A DNA stretch of 64,000 bases from an uncultured Flavobacteriales bacterium (GCA_937872175.1 CALMPI010000017.1:62001-126000); one strand, 5' to 3'. Counted from the first letter of the stretch, positions 18,742 to 28,916 are shown. Program-made: numbers and translations. The notes: generated from the sequence alone by a model not told the origin.

Positions 18742-21700
18742 ATGTGGCGTTCCGCGTTCCTCCGCACCATTCTGGTGTTCGTGCTGCTCCTGGTCGGTGC
18801 GGCGAGGGAGGTGGAGGCGCAATGCAATGTGACGATCAACAACCCGGTGGTGGCGCCGTGTTTGGGCGATACACTGGCCCTTTCGGCATCGGCCAACGGC
18901 CAGAACGGACCGTTCATCTTCGCGTGGACCATCTCCGCTGGGTCCGGAGTGTTCTCCTCGACGAACACGTCCACCACGCTCTTCAGTCCCTCCACATCCG
19001 GAACGGTGACCGTGCAGGTGAGCGTAACGGACACCAATGGAACAGTTTGCGCCACGGACCTCCAGAGTTGGAATGTGACCAATGCCTCGGTGGCTTCGTT
19101 GACCTGCACGAACGCACCATCAGTGACCTTCGATGGCCTGACGACGTTCAGGAACTGTACGCCACAGAACCAGTTCCTGTTCAATTTCCAAGAGAACGGG
19201 TCCATCCTGGGCAACGCGCAGGTGACCATCGATTGGGGCGATGCGAGCCCGGTGTTCACCTCGAACGGAGCATGGGCACCGCAGGGGCACCTGTACTCGC
19301 CGCCGGGCCTGTACACCATCACCTACACGGTGGACGATGGCGTGTGCGAGGACACGCAGTTCTACAACGTGTTCCTTGGGGTGAATCCCGGTGCCCAGTT
19401 CGGCCGCCCCAACAACGCCCCGGTCTGTGACGGGGCCACGGTCGATTTCCTGATCACGCCGGACGCCACCAATGTGCCGGGCACCACATACACGGTGTAC
19501 TATGGTGATGGGTCGAGCGCGGTGTTCACCCACCCGCCGCCCGCCACGGTGAGCCACACGTACACGTCCAGTTCGTGCACCGGCGGGTCCTACACAGTGA
19601 CCTGTGGCGGCAGTCAGTTCCCGGTGGTGCCTGCGGCCAACACGTTCACCGCGTGCCTGTGCGTGGAGACCCCCTGCGGTGGGTTCCCGCCGACGGCGCC
19701 GAACATCATCGTGCACGAGGCGGCCGATGCCGGTTTCTCTGCTCCGACAACCGCATGCACCACGAGCGGGGTGACCTTCACCAGCACCAGCACCGGCGGC
19801 GTCATCGGGGCGCCCTGTGGCACGCCCTATCACACCTGGTCCATCACTGGTCCTGGCGCGTACACCCTTCAGTCGGGCAACCTGGGACCGTTCGGCAGCA
19901 CGGCCCTCTCGGTGCAGTTCCCGGTGCCCGGGGTGTACACCGTGTCATTGACGGCCGAGGGCGAGATCTGCCCTGCGGACACCTACGATCAGCAGCTCTG
20001 CATCGAGCCACCGTTGGTTCCCACCTTCGACACCACGCAGGTGGGCTTGTGCAACCCGGTGACGGTGAACCTGCAGAACACCACGGACCTGACGGACAAC
20101 TGCAGTGTACAGTGGGACTGGGTGGTGAGCGGCTCGGGCTTCTGCGGGGCCGCGGCCGCCTGGCAATGGACCAACGGCAATACCACGAGCGCATCGCCGA
20201 GCCTGCAGTTCACCGCGCCGGGCACCTACACCATCCGGCTGCGGGCATTGAACAGCTGCGGCTGGCAGCAGAGCGCGCCGGTCACCGTGACGGTGTTCGA
20301 TGACCCGCAGGTCCAGATGGGCGCCGCGCTCTCGCTCTGCGAAGGGGATGGGGCCAACCCCATAGCCACCTACACTACTTGCGGCACACCGATCACCAGC
20401 TACCTGTGGAGCATGCCCACGGCCACGCCCTCGAGCTCCAACCTGCCGCTCCCCGGTCCGGTGACGATCAACGCGAGCGGAACGATCTCCGTCACCGTGA
20501 CGAGCGTGTGTGGATCGGTGACGGCCAGCAACCCGGTCGTCGCTAACCCGGACCCACCGGCGAGCACGGTGCCGCCCGGGCCGATCTCCATCTGCCAGGG
20601 ACAGCCGCTCACCCTCGGCGCCACGAATGTGCCTGGTGCCACCTTCGTGTGGACCTCTCCCTTGGGCGTCACCTATGCCATGGATACGGTGGTGATCCCG
20701 GCCGCAGGACCGGCAGAGGACGGGCTGTGGACCGTGGTCGCGTTCCTGGGCGTGTGTGAGGGGCCGCCCGCCACAGTCGACGTGAACATCATCCTGGCAC
20801 CCGTGCTCGGCGTGGTGGCGAACCCATCGTCGATCTGCGTGGGTGACAGCAGCACGTTGGTCGCAGTGAACGCCACCAGCTACGCATGGTCCATCGGCAC
20901 CACGCCCGTGGGTACGGGCAGCACCTTGGTGGTGGCGCCGACAAGCACCACGATCTACACGGTGGAAGGTGATGTCGGTGGTTGCATCAGTGAGCTCGAT
21001 GTCACCGTCACCGTGAACCCGCTGCCCGTCGTGAACGCCGGCCCGGACCTCAGCCTCTGCGATCAACCCATGCCCGAAGTGCTGCAACCGGTGACCGCGG
21101 GCGGCACGTGGGGCGCACCGGTGGTGGGCGGCCAGTACACGCCCAATGGGCAGGGCGTGTTCGAGGTGGCCTACGGCATCACGGACCTCAATGGCTGCGT
21201 CAACAGCGACACCATCACCATCACCGTTGGTCCGCCTCCCGCGCCGGTCACCGCCGGTCCGGACACGCTCATCTGCCTCAACAGCGGCGACCTGCAATTG
21301 GTGGCCGACCAACCCGGCGGAACGTGGAGCAACAGCGTGTGGGTGAACAGCACGGGCGAGTTCACCCCGGGCGCGGTGTCCACGGAACTCGTGGTGTACA
21401 CGGTGGGCGTCGGCACCTGTGCGGTGGACGATACGGTGCAGGTGCAGGTGGTGCCCGGCGCGTCGGTGGATGCCGGGCTCGACGACCAGCTGTGCGTGAA
21501 CGACCCGGCGCTGCAGCTCGTGCCGAATCCGCCGGGCGGTACGTGGGGCGGCACTGGTGTGTCCCTTGCAGGTCTCTTCGATCCCGCACTGGCCCTGATC
21601 GGGCCCAACGTGCTCACCTACACCTTCCCTGATCCGAACGGCTGCATCGTGATCGACCAGCTCACCGTCCAAGTGGACCCGCTGCCTGTGCTCACCGTCA

Positions 21701-24700
21701 CGAGCGACACCACCTTCTGTGTATCGCCGATCGCGCAGCAGATCACGCATGCCCCGATCGGTGGCACCTGGAGCGGACCCAACGTGGATCCCGTGACCGG
21801 CCAGTACACGCCGGTGGCCACCACCCCCATCGGTTCGCCGGACGTGCTGGTGTACACCTACACCGACGGCAATGGTTGCACGAACACCGCCTCCGTCCAG
21901 GTGACGGTGATCGATCCGCCCTTCGTCGCCTTCGCGGGCAACGATACGGCGGCCTGCGTCGGCGATGCGCCCTTCCCGCTGGTGGGTGATCCACCGGGCG
22001 GCGACTGGAGCGGTTCGTTCGTGCTGCCGGGTTACGCCTTCGATCCCGCCGTGGTGGGCACCTATACGCTCACCTACACCGTCGGCACCGCCTCATGTGA
22101 AACGCAGGACCAGGTGGACATCACCGTGGACCCGCTGCCGCCCAGCTTCGCCGGCGCACCGCTCACGGTGTGCGTGTACGATCCCGTGCAGACGCTGCAA
22201 GGCACGCCCGCCGGTGGCTTGTGGGACCGGCCCAACACCTTCGACCCGGACACGATGCAGCTTGGGCCCACCACCTTCTGCTACACCTACACCGATCCGA
22301 CCACCGACTGCGACAGCACGCACTGCACCACCGTCACCGTGGAGCCTATCCCGGTGGCGGACTTCAGCCTGCCCGACAGCGCGTGCGTGAACACGCTGGT
22401 GAACTTCACCAACATCACCGCCTGCGGCTGCACCTGGACCTGGGACTTCGGCGACCTCAGCCCACCCAGCACGCAGCAGGATCCGCAGCACGCGTACGCC
22501 GCCGTCGGCCCATACACGATACAGCTGGTGGCCACCTCCACCGCCGGATGCAGCGACACCATCACGCACCCGTTGGTGATCACGGAGGCGCCCACCGCCC
22601 AGCTCACCTGGACCGTGGCCGATAGCTGCGGCGATGGCCTGGTGCAGGTCACCAACGACCTGGTGATGGCCAACACCACGCACACGTGGTGGGTGAACGG
22701 CGTGGTGGTGAGCAATGCGGTGCAGCCGGTCTCCTTCGCCCTGCCGGGCCCTTTGCTGGCCGACACGCTGTACACGCTGGTGTATGAACAGGCCAACTTC
22801 TGCGGCGCCGATCGTGATACGCTGCTGGTGACCCTGTACCCACTACCCGTGGCCTCCTTCGGCACCGACCAGCTGATCTACTGCCTGGCGGACACGGTCT
22901 TCATCGGCAACGACAGCTACGGCCTGGTGGACTCGGCCTTCTGGCAGCTCGGCGACGGCACCGTCAGTACCAACGGCTCGCCCACCTGGTTCCACCAGTA
23001 CGTGCAGGACAGCACCTGGACGATCACCCTGGAAGTGTACAACGAGTGCGGTGCGGACACCGCAAGCTGGAGCGTGACGGTGCTGCCCAACCAGGTGACG
23101 GCCTTCTTCAGCACCGACACGGTGATCGGCTGCGCCCCCCTCACCAGCACCTTCACCAACTTCAGCGTGGGCGACACGGCCAGCATCTGGTACTTCGGCG
23201 ATGCGAACAATACCACGAGCATCAGCACGAACACCGGCTTCACCTACACCGATCCGGGCACCTACACCGTGCAGCTGGTGGCCCTGGGCTGCGGGGTGGA
23301 CACGGCCACGCAGGTGATCGAGGTGCTGGCCCTGCCGGTGGTGGACGCGCTGAGCGACCCCACCGTGTGCCTGGGCGATGCGGTGAGCTTCAGCGCGAGC
23401 GGCGCTGGCCTCGTGGGTCTGCTGTGGTCCTTCGGCGACGGCAGCTTCGACTCGATCCCCAACCCCACGCACACTTACGCCAACGCCGGCACGTACAACG
23501 TGATCCTCACGGTGGTGAGCAACATCACGCTGTGCCCTTCGGCGGACACGATCCAGGTGGAGGTGGTGGAGGCGCCGGTGCTGGCCCTGAGCGTGGCCGA
23601 CACCGTGTTCTGCGTGCCCTTCGACCTCTCGCTCAGCTCGGCCGGCACCACGGGCAGCAACCTGAGCTATGTGTGGACGCTCGGCGGCGACACCGTGTCG
23701 TACAGCCCCAACCCGCTGCCGCAGACCATCACCGCAACGGGCGGCCAGCTGATCACCGTCACCGTGGAGGACCTGCTCACCGGCTGCAGGGACAGCACGG
23801 CCCTGACCGTGGTGGGCCTGGAGACGCCGGTGAGCGGCCTGCTGCTCGATCCCTACGACCCCTGCGGCGACCCCGCCCAACTGGTGGCCACCAGCACGAG
23901 CAGCCCGCCGCAGGCCACCCTGGCCTGGAGCGTCAACGGGCAGCTGGTGGGGCAGGGGCCCGTGCTCGCCACCGCCTACAGCACGCCCGGCACGCACACC
24001 CTGGCGCTGGTGGCCGAGCTGCCGGGCCCCTGCGCGGACACGGCCACCACGACCTTCACCCTGTTGGAGCGCCCGCTGGCCGGTTTCGACACCGGACCCG
24101 CCTGCCTGGGGCAGGCCATCCCCATCACCGACACCAGCAGCAACGCAGTGGCCTGGTGGTGGTACTTTAACGGGGCCTTCGTGGGCAATGATCCCGGCGG
24201 CAGCGGCATCGTGCCTTCCTTCCTGGGCAACGACACCATCGCGCTGGCGGTCACCAGTCCCGATGGCTGCCGCGACAGCACCTGGGTGGTGGTGGATGTG
24301 AACGCTCCACCGCTGGCCGAGCTGCTGGCCGAGGCGCAGGCCGATTGCGAGACCGTGCTGCTCACCGCCGCCTTCGCGCCGAACAGCACCTATGTGTGGT
24401 ACGTGAACGGCCAACCGTACAGTGAGGAGCGTTCCCCGCCCTACTACCTGCCGCCCGATGCCACGGACGACGTGGAGTTCACCCTGGTGGTCACGAACAC
24501 GGACAGCTGCAGCAGCACCGACATGGCCACGGTGTATCCGCCCACCTGCGTCAACGTGCCGAACGCCTTCACGGTGAACGGCGACGGCAACAACGAGCTC
24601 TTCTTCCCGGTGGTGTATCCGGCGGTGCGCTTCCGCGAGTTCCGGATCTTCAACCGCTGGGGCGAGGTGATCCATGAGTGCGCGGGCACCGTGGTGCCGT

Positions 24701-24819
24701 GGGACGGCATGGTGGCGGGCGTGCGCGCGCAGGACGGCGTGTACGTGTGGAAGCTGCGCTACAGCGACGGCAACAACAACGAGCTGGAGAAGGTGGGGCA
24801 CGTGACCTTGCTGCGATGA
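18742..24819 (+). CDS. Giant PKD/Ig-repeat adhesin with T9SS type B sorting domain
   Basis: 2025 residues. A signal peptide (MWRSAFLRTILVFVLLLVGA) starts at the ATG favoured by the -7 box. The body is repeats: PKD-type domains (IDWGDASP, WDFGDLSPP, WSFGDGSFDSI, HTYANAGTYNV) and a run of six Cys-GGTW modules between about residues 765 and 1210 (GGTWGA, GGTWSN, GGTWGG, GGTWSG, GGDWSG, GGLWDR). The end is a type B sorting domain (VPNAFTVNGDGNNELFF, FNRWGEVIH, DGVYVWKLRY). It is probably a long surface adhesin exported by T9SS. Its TGA overlaps the ATG of a histidine kinase gene. Confidence 0.85.
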   Translation: MWRSAFLRTILVFVLLLVGAAREVEAQCNVTINNPVVAPCLGDTLALSASANGQNGPFIFAWTISAGSGVFSSTNTSTTLFSPSTSGTVTVQVSVTDTNGTVCATDLQSWNVTNASVASLTCTNAPSVTFDGLTTFRNCTPQNQFLFNFQENGSILGNAQVTIDWGDASPVFTSNGAWAPQGHLYSPPGLYTITYTVDDGVCEDTQFYNVFLGVNPGAQFGRPNNAPVCDGATVDFLITPDATNVPGTTYTVYYGDGSSAVFTHPPPATVSHTYTSSSCTGGSYTVTCGGSQFPVVPAANTFTACLCVETPCGGFPPTAPNIIVHEAADAGFSAPTTACTTSGVTFTSTSTGGVIGAPCGTPYHTWSITGPGAYTLQSGNLGPFGSTALSVQFPVPGVYTVSLTAEGEICPADTYDQQLCIEPPLVPTFDTTQVGLCNPVTVNLQNTTDLTDNCSVQWDWVVSGSGFCGAAAAWQWTNGNTTSASPSLQFTAPGTYTIRLRALNSCGWQQSAPVTVTVFDDPQVQMGAALSLCEGDGANPIATYTTCGTPITSYLWSMPTATPSSSNLPLPGPVTINASGTISVTVTSVCGSVTASNPVVANPDPPASTVPPGPISICQGQPLTLGATNVPGATFVWTSPLGVTYAMDTVVIPAAGPAEDGLWTVVAFLGVCEGPPATVDVNIILAPVLGVVANPSSICVGDSSTLVAVNATSYAWSIGTTPVGTGSTLVVAPTSTTIYTVEGDVGGCISELDVTVTVNPLPVVNAGPDLSLCDQPMPEVLQPVTAGGTWGAPVVGGQYTPNGQGVFEVAYGITDLNGCVNSDTITITVGPPPAPVTAGPDTLICLNSGDLQLVADQPGGTWSNSVWVNSTGEFTPGAVSTELVVYTVGVGTCAVDDTVQVQVVPGASVDAGLDDQLCVNDPALQLVPNPPGGTWGGTGVSLAGLFDPALALIGPNVLTYTFPDPNGCIVIDQLTVQVDPLPVLTVTSDTTFCVSPIAQQITHAPIGGTWSGPNVDPVTGQYTPVATTPIGSPDVLVYTYTDGNGCTNTASVQVTVIDPPFVAFAGNDTAACVGDAPFPLVGDPPGGDWSGSFVLPGYAFDPAVVGTYTLTYTVGTASCETQDQVDITVDPLPPSFAGAPLTVCVYDPVQTLQGTPAGGLWDRPNTFDPDTMQLGPTTFCYTYTDPTTDCDSTHCTTVTVEPIPVADFSLPDSACVNTLVNFTNITACGCTWTWDFGDLSPPSTQQDPQHAYAAVGPYTIQLVATSTAGCSDTITHPLVITEAPTAQLTWTVADSCGDGLVQVTNDLVMANTTHTWWVNGVVVSNAVQPVSFALPGPLLADTLYTLVYEQANFCGADRDTLLVTLYPLPVASFGTDQLIYCLADTVFIGNDSYGLVDSAFWQLGDGTVSTNGSPTWFHQYVQDSTWTITLEVYNECGADTASWSVTVLPNQVTAFFSTDTVIGCAPLTSTFTNFSVGDTASIWYFGDANNTTSISTNTGFTYTDPGTYTVQLVALGCGVDTATQVIEVLALPVVDALSDPTVCLGDAVSFSASGAGLVGLLWSFGDGSFDSIPNPTHTYANAGTYNVILTVVSNITLCPSADTIQVEVVEAPVLALSVADTVFCVPFDLSLSSAGTTGSNLSYVWTLGGDTVSYSPNPLPQTITATGGQLITVTVEDLLTGCRDSTALTVVGLETPVSGLLLDPYDPCGDPAQLVATSTSSPPQATLAWSVNGQLVGQGPVLATAYSTPGTHTLALVAELPGPCADTATTTFTLLERPLAGFDTGPACLGQAIPITDTSSNAVAWWWYFNGAFVGNDPGGSGIVPSFLGNDTIALAVTSPDGCRDSTWVVVDVNAPPLAELLAEAQADCETVLLTAAFAPNSTYVWYVNGQPYSEERSPPYYLPPDATDDVEFTLVVTNTDSCSSTDMATVYPPTCVNVPNAFTVNGDGNNELFFPVVYPAVRFREFRIFNRWGEVIHECAGTVVPWDGMVAGVRAQDGVYVWKLRYSDGNNNELEKVGHVTLLR

Positions 24820-27134
24820 GGAGGGGGGCCTTGGTGCGATGGATGTTCGCCGGGGCGCTTTCGACCGCTGCGGTGGCATGCTCGATCACCGATCGATCGC
24901 GTGAGCCAGGGTCGACCGATCAGAAAAAAAACGCGGTCGATCCCGAACGCCTCGTTCTGGCCGACCCACGGGCCGCCTTCGCCCTGATCGACTCCCTGGA
25001 TCGCGAGGCGATGCGCATGTCGGACACGGACGCGCTTATCCTCGCACGGCTTTGGAGGGCGCGGTGTTCGGTGCTGAACGACCGGTCCGCCGAAGCATGT
25101 GATGCGTACCGCGCGGCGCTGGACCACGGTGCACGGGTACCACAGCGGACCGCTGTTGAGGTCGAGCACGCGAAGGCGTTGACCCGAGCGGGACGGTTCG
25201 CGGAGGCGGAGGCCCGTTTGGCTGAACTGGACACGGCGGCACGGAACAGGAACAACAGCATTGCGCACGTCGACGCGCTCAACGCACACGGTTCGCTCCT
25301 GCTTGCCCGGGCCAGGGCTGATGCCGGGGCGGCGCGGTACGCACAGGCCCTGGCGCTCGCCGACCGGATGAAGGTGGACACGGTGACACGGATCGCACTG
25401 CTGCTCGACCAGTGCGCAGGATACGCCTCCGCGACGCAGTACGATAGCCTGCTGCACCTTGCCTATGCGGTGCGCGGCCTTGCGCGGGCCACGCACGACA
25501 CACTGGCGGAGCTCACCGCCGAGCTCGACATCGGCCTGGTGCACGCGAACACGGCGCGGGACTATGCGGTGGCGATGGACCACACCACACGCGCCGCCGT
25601 GCTGGCCCGCGCCATGGGGATCGAGCGGCACCGGTTGCTCGCCGAGCACCGGCTCGCGTACATCGGGTGGGATATCCTGAACGACCAGGAGGTGCATGCG
25701 CGCTGGACGAGAACGCTGCAGGAGGCAGAGCTCGGAGGGTTCGATCAGATCGCCGTGCAGTCGGGCATCGGGTTGGGCATGTTCCTCATGAGCCGGGACA
25801 GTCTGCGGCTATCCGCATGGGGAGTGCCCTACGCGGTGCGGTTCGACACGGCGCGCGCATTGATCGCCATGGCCACGGACCGAGCGGAGCGTCTCGGCAG
25901 TGAGGAACTGCTCAATGATTGTCTGAGCGCAGCCGCTTCGGTGGAGAACTACGCTGGTGATCCGCGCGCCTCGATCCGGATCCAGGAGCACCAGCTGGCC
26001 CTTGCACGAGCAGGTGGACGTGTCCGACAACAGGTCAACGCGTACCAGGGGATCGGCTCCAACCTGATCCAGCTGCAGGAATGGCGGAAGGCCATTGCCA
26101 TGCTGGACAGTGGATCGGTGCTGGCCCGGGCGCATGGCATGCTGCAATCCATGAACACCCTGCTGTACCGGCTCTTCTACTGCCATGAGCGGTTGGGTGA
26201 TCATGCCACGGCGCTGAACTATGTGCTGCAGCGCGACACCCTGCGCGACCGCATCGGCGGGGTTGATATGGCCGCGCGGATGGGAGAGCAGCTGGCCCGC
26301 CACGCCGCACAGCTGGACAGCCTCGCCCACGTTCAGCAGCTCGCTCTGGAGCGCGCCGAGGCCCAGGCCCGCATCGACCGCCAACGCACGCGCACCGTGG
26401 CCGCCTTGGGCGGAGGAGCCGTGTTGCTCATGGGTGGCGCTGTGGCGTTCGCGATGGACCGCCGCCGCCGGCAGGCCCGCTTCGCCCAGCAGGCCGCCGA
26501 GCTGGAGCGCGAGGCCGCCCGCTTCGAGACGCAGGCGCTGCGCAGCCAGATGAACCCGCACTTCATCTTCAACGCGCTCAACTCCATCGCCGGCTATGTG
26601 CAGGGCAACGACCCCGACCGTGCGCAGAGCTTCCTGGCCCGCTTCGCCAAGCTGATGCGGGCGGTGCTGGAGAACAGCCGCTTCGCCGAGGTGCCGCTGG
26701 CCCGGGACCTGGAGGTGCTGCGCGCCTACATGGAGCTGGAGCGCGTGCGTGCCCAGGGGAAGTTCAGCTACACCATCGCCGTGGCCCCCGACCTGGACGC
26801 GGAGGCCGTGCTGGTGCCGCCGCTGCTGGCGCAGCCCTTCGTGGAGAACGCCATCTGGCACGGGGTGGCGGGCAAGCAGGGCGATGGGCACATCGCGGTG
26901 CACGTGGAACAGGCCGACGGTCAATTGCGCATCCGGGTGGAGGACGACGGCGTGGGCCGTGCGCAGCAGCGCAGCGCGGTGAGCAAGGAGAAGACCAGCC
27001 TGGGCACGGCCATCACGCGCAGCCGGCTGGACCTGGTGGAGAAGCAGAAGGGCGCCCCGGCGGGCTTCCGCTACGTGGAGGTGCCGGTGGGCACGCGCGT
27101 GGAGATCCACCTGCCGCTGGAAATGGCGGCGTAA
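24816..27134 (+). CDS. LytS/YehU-type sensor histidine kinase with TPR-like sensor region
   Basis: 772 residues. The start overlaps the adhesin stop (ATGA). The N-terminus has a lipobox-like AVACS (Cys22). A helical TPR-like region (about 60-500) precedes one membrane segment (about 528-548) and a short coiled coil. The His_kinase domain has QMNPHFIFNALNSI with phosphoacceptor His582, and a HATPase domain follows with PFVENAIWHG and a DDGVGRAQQ G-box. This is the kinase class that partners LytTR regulators; one lies 89 nt downstream. A combined lipoprotein signal and inner-membrane helix is unusual. The signal sensed is unknown. Confidence 0.87.
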   Translation: MRRGALVRWMFAGALSTAAVACSITDRSREPGSTDQKKNAVDPERLVLADPRAAFALIDSLDREAMRMSDTDALILARLWRARCSVLNDRSAEACDAYRAALDHGARVPQRTAVEVEHAKALTRAGRFAEAEARLAELDTAARNRNNSIAHVDALNAHGSLLLARARADAGAARYAQALALADRMKVDTVTRIALLLDQCAGYASATQYDSLLHLAYAVRGLARATHDTLAELTAELDIGLVHANTARDYAVAMDHTTRAAVLARAMGIERHRLLAEHRLAYIGWDILNDQEVHARWTRTLQEAELGGFDQIAVQSGIGLGMFLMSRDSLRLSAWGVPYAVRFDTARALIAMATDRAERLGSEELLNDCLSAAASVENYAGDPRASIRIQEHQLALARAGGRVRQQVNAYQGIGSNLIQLQEWRKAIAMLDSGSVLARAHGMLQSMNTLLYRLFYCHERLGDHATALNYVLQRDTLRDRIGGVDMAARMGEQLARHAAQLDSLAHVQQLALERAEAQARIDRQRTRTVAALGGGAVLLMGGAVAFAMDRRRRQARFAQQAAELEREAARFETQALRSQMNPHFIFNALNSIAGYVQGNDPDRAQSFLARFAKLMRAVLENSRFAEVPLARDLEVLRAYMELERVRAQGKFSYTIAVAPDLDAEAVLVPPLLAQPFVENAIWHGVAGKQGDGHIAVHVEQADGQLRIRVEDDGVGRAQQRSAVSKEKTSLGTAITRSRLDLVEKQKGAPAGFRYVEVPVGTRVEIHLPLEMAA

Positions 27135-27187
27135 GGCATACTTCCGCCCGGACAGCCACGTTCCTTGCCCGGTGATGTGAGGTCCGC

Positions 27188-27195
27188 TAGCTTCG
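27188..27195 (+). promoter_or_regulatory. -7 box (TAGCTTCG) for the LytTR regulator
   Basis: One mismatch to TAnnTTTG, 28 nt before ATG 27224. It gives the regulator its own promoter besides read-through from the kinase. Confidence 0.4.
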
Positions 27196-27223
27196 GATCC
27201 TCAGCCGCCGGAACCGCCATCCC

Positions 27224-27979
27224 ATGTCCAGCAACGCCCCCACCGCCGTCATCATTGACGATGAGGCCATCTGCATCACGGCGCTCCAGGCCATGCTCAC
27301 GCGCCGGCATCCGGAGCTGGTGCTGGTGGGCACCGCCGCGGACGTGCCTTCCGGCGTGACGTTGGTGAAGGACAAGCGGCCGGACCTGCTCTTCCTGGAC
27401 GTGGAACTGGGCGACATGACGGGCTTCGACCTGTTGAAGGCCATCGCCCCCCTGCGGCCGCAGGTGATCTTCACCACGGCCCACGAGAGCTACGCCGTGA
27501 AGGCGATCCGCTTCAACGCGCTCGACTACCTGTTGAAGCCCATCGACCCCGAGGAGCTGGACGACGCGGTGAACAAGGCCGTGCGCGAGCGGGGCGGTCA
27601 TGCCGCTTCACCGGACCGCATCGCGCCGCTGCTGGGCACCCTGATGAGCGACCGCCAGCTGGCGCTGCCCGATTCGGGCGGCCTGGTGGTGGTGCATCTG
27701 GACGACATCCTGTACTGCACCAGCGACAACAACTACACTTCGGTGCACGTGCGGGGCGACAAGAAGCCGACGGTGGTGAGCCGTCCGCTGAGCGAGTTCG
27801 ACGCCTTCCTCGGCGGGCAGGGCTTCGTGCGCATCCACCAGAGCCACCTGATCAACCGCAAGCACATCCGCCGCTATGTGAAGGGTGAGGGTGGCGAGGT
27901 GATCATGAGCGATGGCGCCAACCTGCCCGTGAGCCGCCGGCAGAAGGCCGAGCTGATGGAGGTGTTGGAGCGCTTGTAG
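27224..27979 (+). CDS. LytTR-family response regulator, paralogue 2
   Basis: 251 residues. The receiver domain has Asp59 (LLFLDVELGDMTGFDLL) and the switch Lys in YLLKPI. The LytTR domain (about 150-251) has ILYCTSDNNYTSVHV and GFVRIHQSHLINRKHIRRY, and ends VSRRQKAELMEVLERL. It is the likely cognate partner of the LytS-type kinase just upstream. The strong match to the regulator at 13718 in the DNA-binding half suggests the two recognise similar operators. The promoter of the next gene carries such a candidate operator. Confidence 0.9.
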   Translation: MSSNAPTAVIIDDEAICITALQAMLTRRHPELVLVGTAADVPSGVTLVKDKRPDLLFLDVELGDMTGFDLLKAIAPLRPQVIFTTAHESYAVKAIRFNALDYLLKPIDPEELDDAVNKAVRERGGHAASPDRIAPLLGTLMSDRQLALPDSGGLVVVHLDDILYCTSDNNYTSVHVRGDKKPTVVSRPLSEFDAFLGGQGFVRIHQSHLINRKHIRRYVKGEGGEVIMSDGANLPVSRRQKAELMEVLERL

Positions 27980-28003
27980 GGCGGGCTGAACAGACGTCCT
28001 CCG

Positions 28004-28034
28004 CCGGATCCTCGGTGCGCACCGCCGGATCCTC
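28004..28034 (+). promoter_or_regulatory. Candidate LytTR operator: CCGGATCCTC pair, 21-bp period
   Basis: CCGGATCCTC occurs at 28004 and 28025. Exactly 34 nt later comes TTTTG (28069), then CCGTCAC; the whole spacing is repeated before 31703. Two direct repeats about two helical turns apart are the known LytTR binding geometry (for example AgrA, AlgR-type sites). Confidence 0.6.
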
Positions 28035-28065
28035 GATCCCCATGGGCCGGGCCCTGCGGTCACTG

Positions 28066-28073
28066 GACTTTTG
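28066..28073 (+). promoter_or_regulatory. -7 box (GACTTTTG), shared promoter module
   Basis: One mismatch to TAnnTTTG (first T is G), the same deviation as in the twin promoter at 31654-31661. The ATG follows 39 nt after the box. No -33 element is seen, which suits an activator-dependent promoter. Confidence 0.5.
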
Positions 28074-28112
28074 GTCCGTCACCGCACGATCAACCCGTCA
28101 ACCCGACCCGCC

Positions 28113-28916
28113 ATGAACACCATCGCCCGACCCATCGGCACCCGCCTCGCCTGTGTCCTTTCGATCCTGTGGCTGCTGGGCAGCACCTCGGTCCTTGCGC
28201 AGGCCGAAGGCCTGGATGCGCACATCCGGCAGCTGGACCGCCTGATCGCCCAGGCCGCGGCCGAGCAGGACTACGCCGCCGCCGCCGGCCTCCAACGCGA
28301 CCGCGCCAACTGGGTCGCCCTGCAGGAGGCCATCGCGCACAACGATGCCGCCCGCATCCTGTCCCTGCAACAGGCGCTGGCCAACCCATATGTGTACACC
28401 GCCGCCGGCGCCGCACAGCGCCCGGCGGCGCCCGCACCCACCACCGGCGGGCCCGAGTTCCTGCACCAGGTGTACACCCAGGAGGCCGATGGCAGCTACC
28501 GGCAGCTGGAGAAGGAGGAGGCCAGCTCCGCGTCCTCTGGCGGTGGTTATGGCGGTTTCGGCGGTCGGGTGTCCTCGAAGAAGATCCCCGGCGACCGTTC
28601 CAACGTGCGCTTCGCGGCCGGCGCGCTCCCGCGGTTCGTGGTGAGGACCTACCCGGGCCAGGACCCCTCCGACCTCATCGAGCTGGTGCGCTTCGAGGTG
28701 CGTGGCGCCCGCAAGGACCGCTACGTGGACATGAGCAAGAGCAGCCACGCCTTCTACCACCACAGCAGCAGCGAGGTCACCGACAACCGCGTCCGCATCA
28801 CGTTCACCCACCTCGGCGACCAGGTGTACGAGATCGGGACGGACGCACCGCTGCCCGCCGGCGAATACGCCTTCATGAACGGGCAGAAGGTATTCGCCTT
28901 TGGCGTGAACGAGTGA
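28113..28916 (+). CDS. Secreted hypothetical protein, LytTR-module regulated
   Basis: 267 residues. It has a signal peptide (ending SVLAQ), then a helical segment (LDRLIAQAAAEQDYAAAAGL) resembling a UVR-type paired helix. A Gly/Ser-rich linker (SSASSGGGYGGFGG) leads to a beta-rich C-terminal domain of about 95 residues (LPRFVVRTYPGQDPSDLIEL, then EYAFMNGQKVFAFGVNE). I recognise the last part only as a recurrent Bacteroidota domain without an assigned role. The start is set by the signal peptide; an upstream TTG would fall inside the -7 region. Its promoter carries the paired CCGGATCCTC motif. Confidence 0.65.
   Translation: MNTIARPIGTRLACVLSILWLLGSTSVLAQAEGLDAHIRQLDRLIAQAAAEQDYAAAAGLQRDRANWVALQEAIAHNDAARILSLQQALANPYVYTAAGAAQRPAAPAPTTGGPEFLHQVYTQEADGSYRQLEKEEASSASSGGGYGGFGGRVSSKKIPGDRSNVRFAAGALPRFVVRTYPGQDPSDLIELVRFEVRGARKDRYVDMSKSSHAFYHHSSSEVTDNRVRITFTHLGDQVYEIGTDAPLPAGEYAFMNGQKVFAFGVNE

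Noticed and set aside
19945-21750. Long open frame opposite the giant adhesin
   Set aside because: A product of high GC and codon bias on the sense strand. The translation is His/Arg/Gly-rich with no domain, and the sense strand has clear modules and a sorting domain.
27193-27202. CGGATCCTC upstream of the LytTR regulator at 27224 as an operator
   Set aside because: Only one copy is present, and it overlaps the TAGCTTCG promoter box; no partner at 21 bp.
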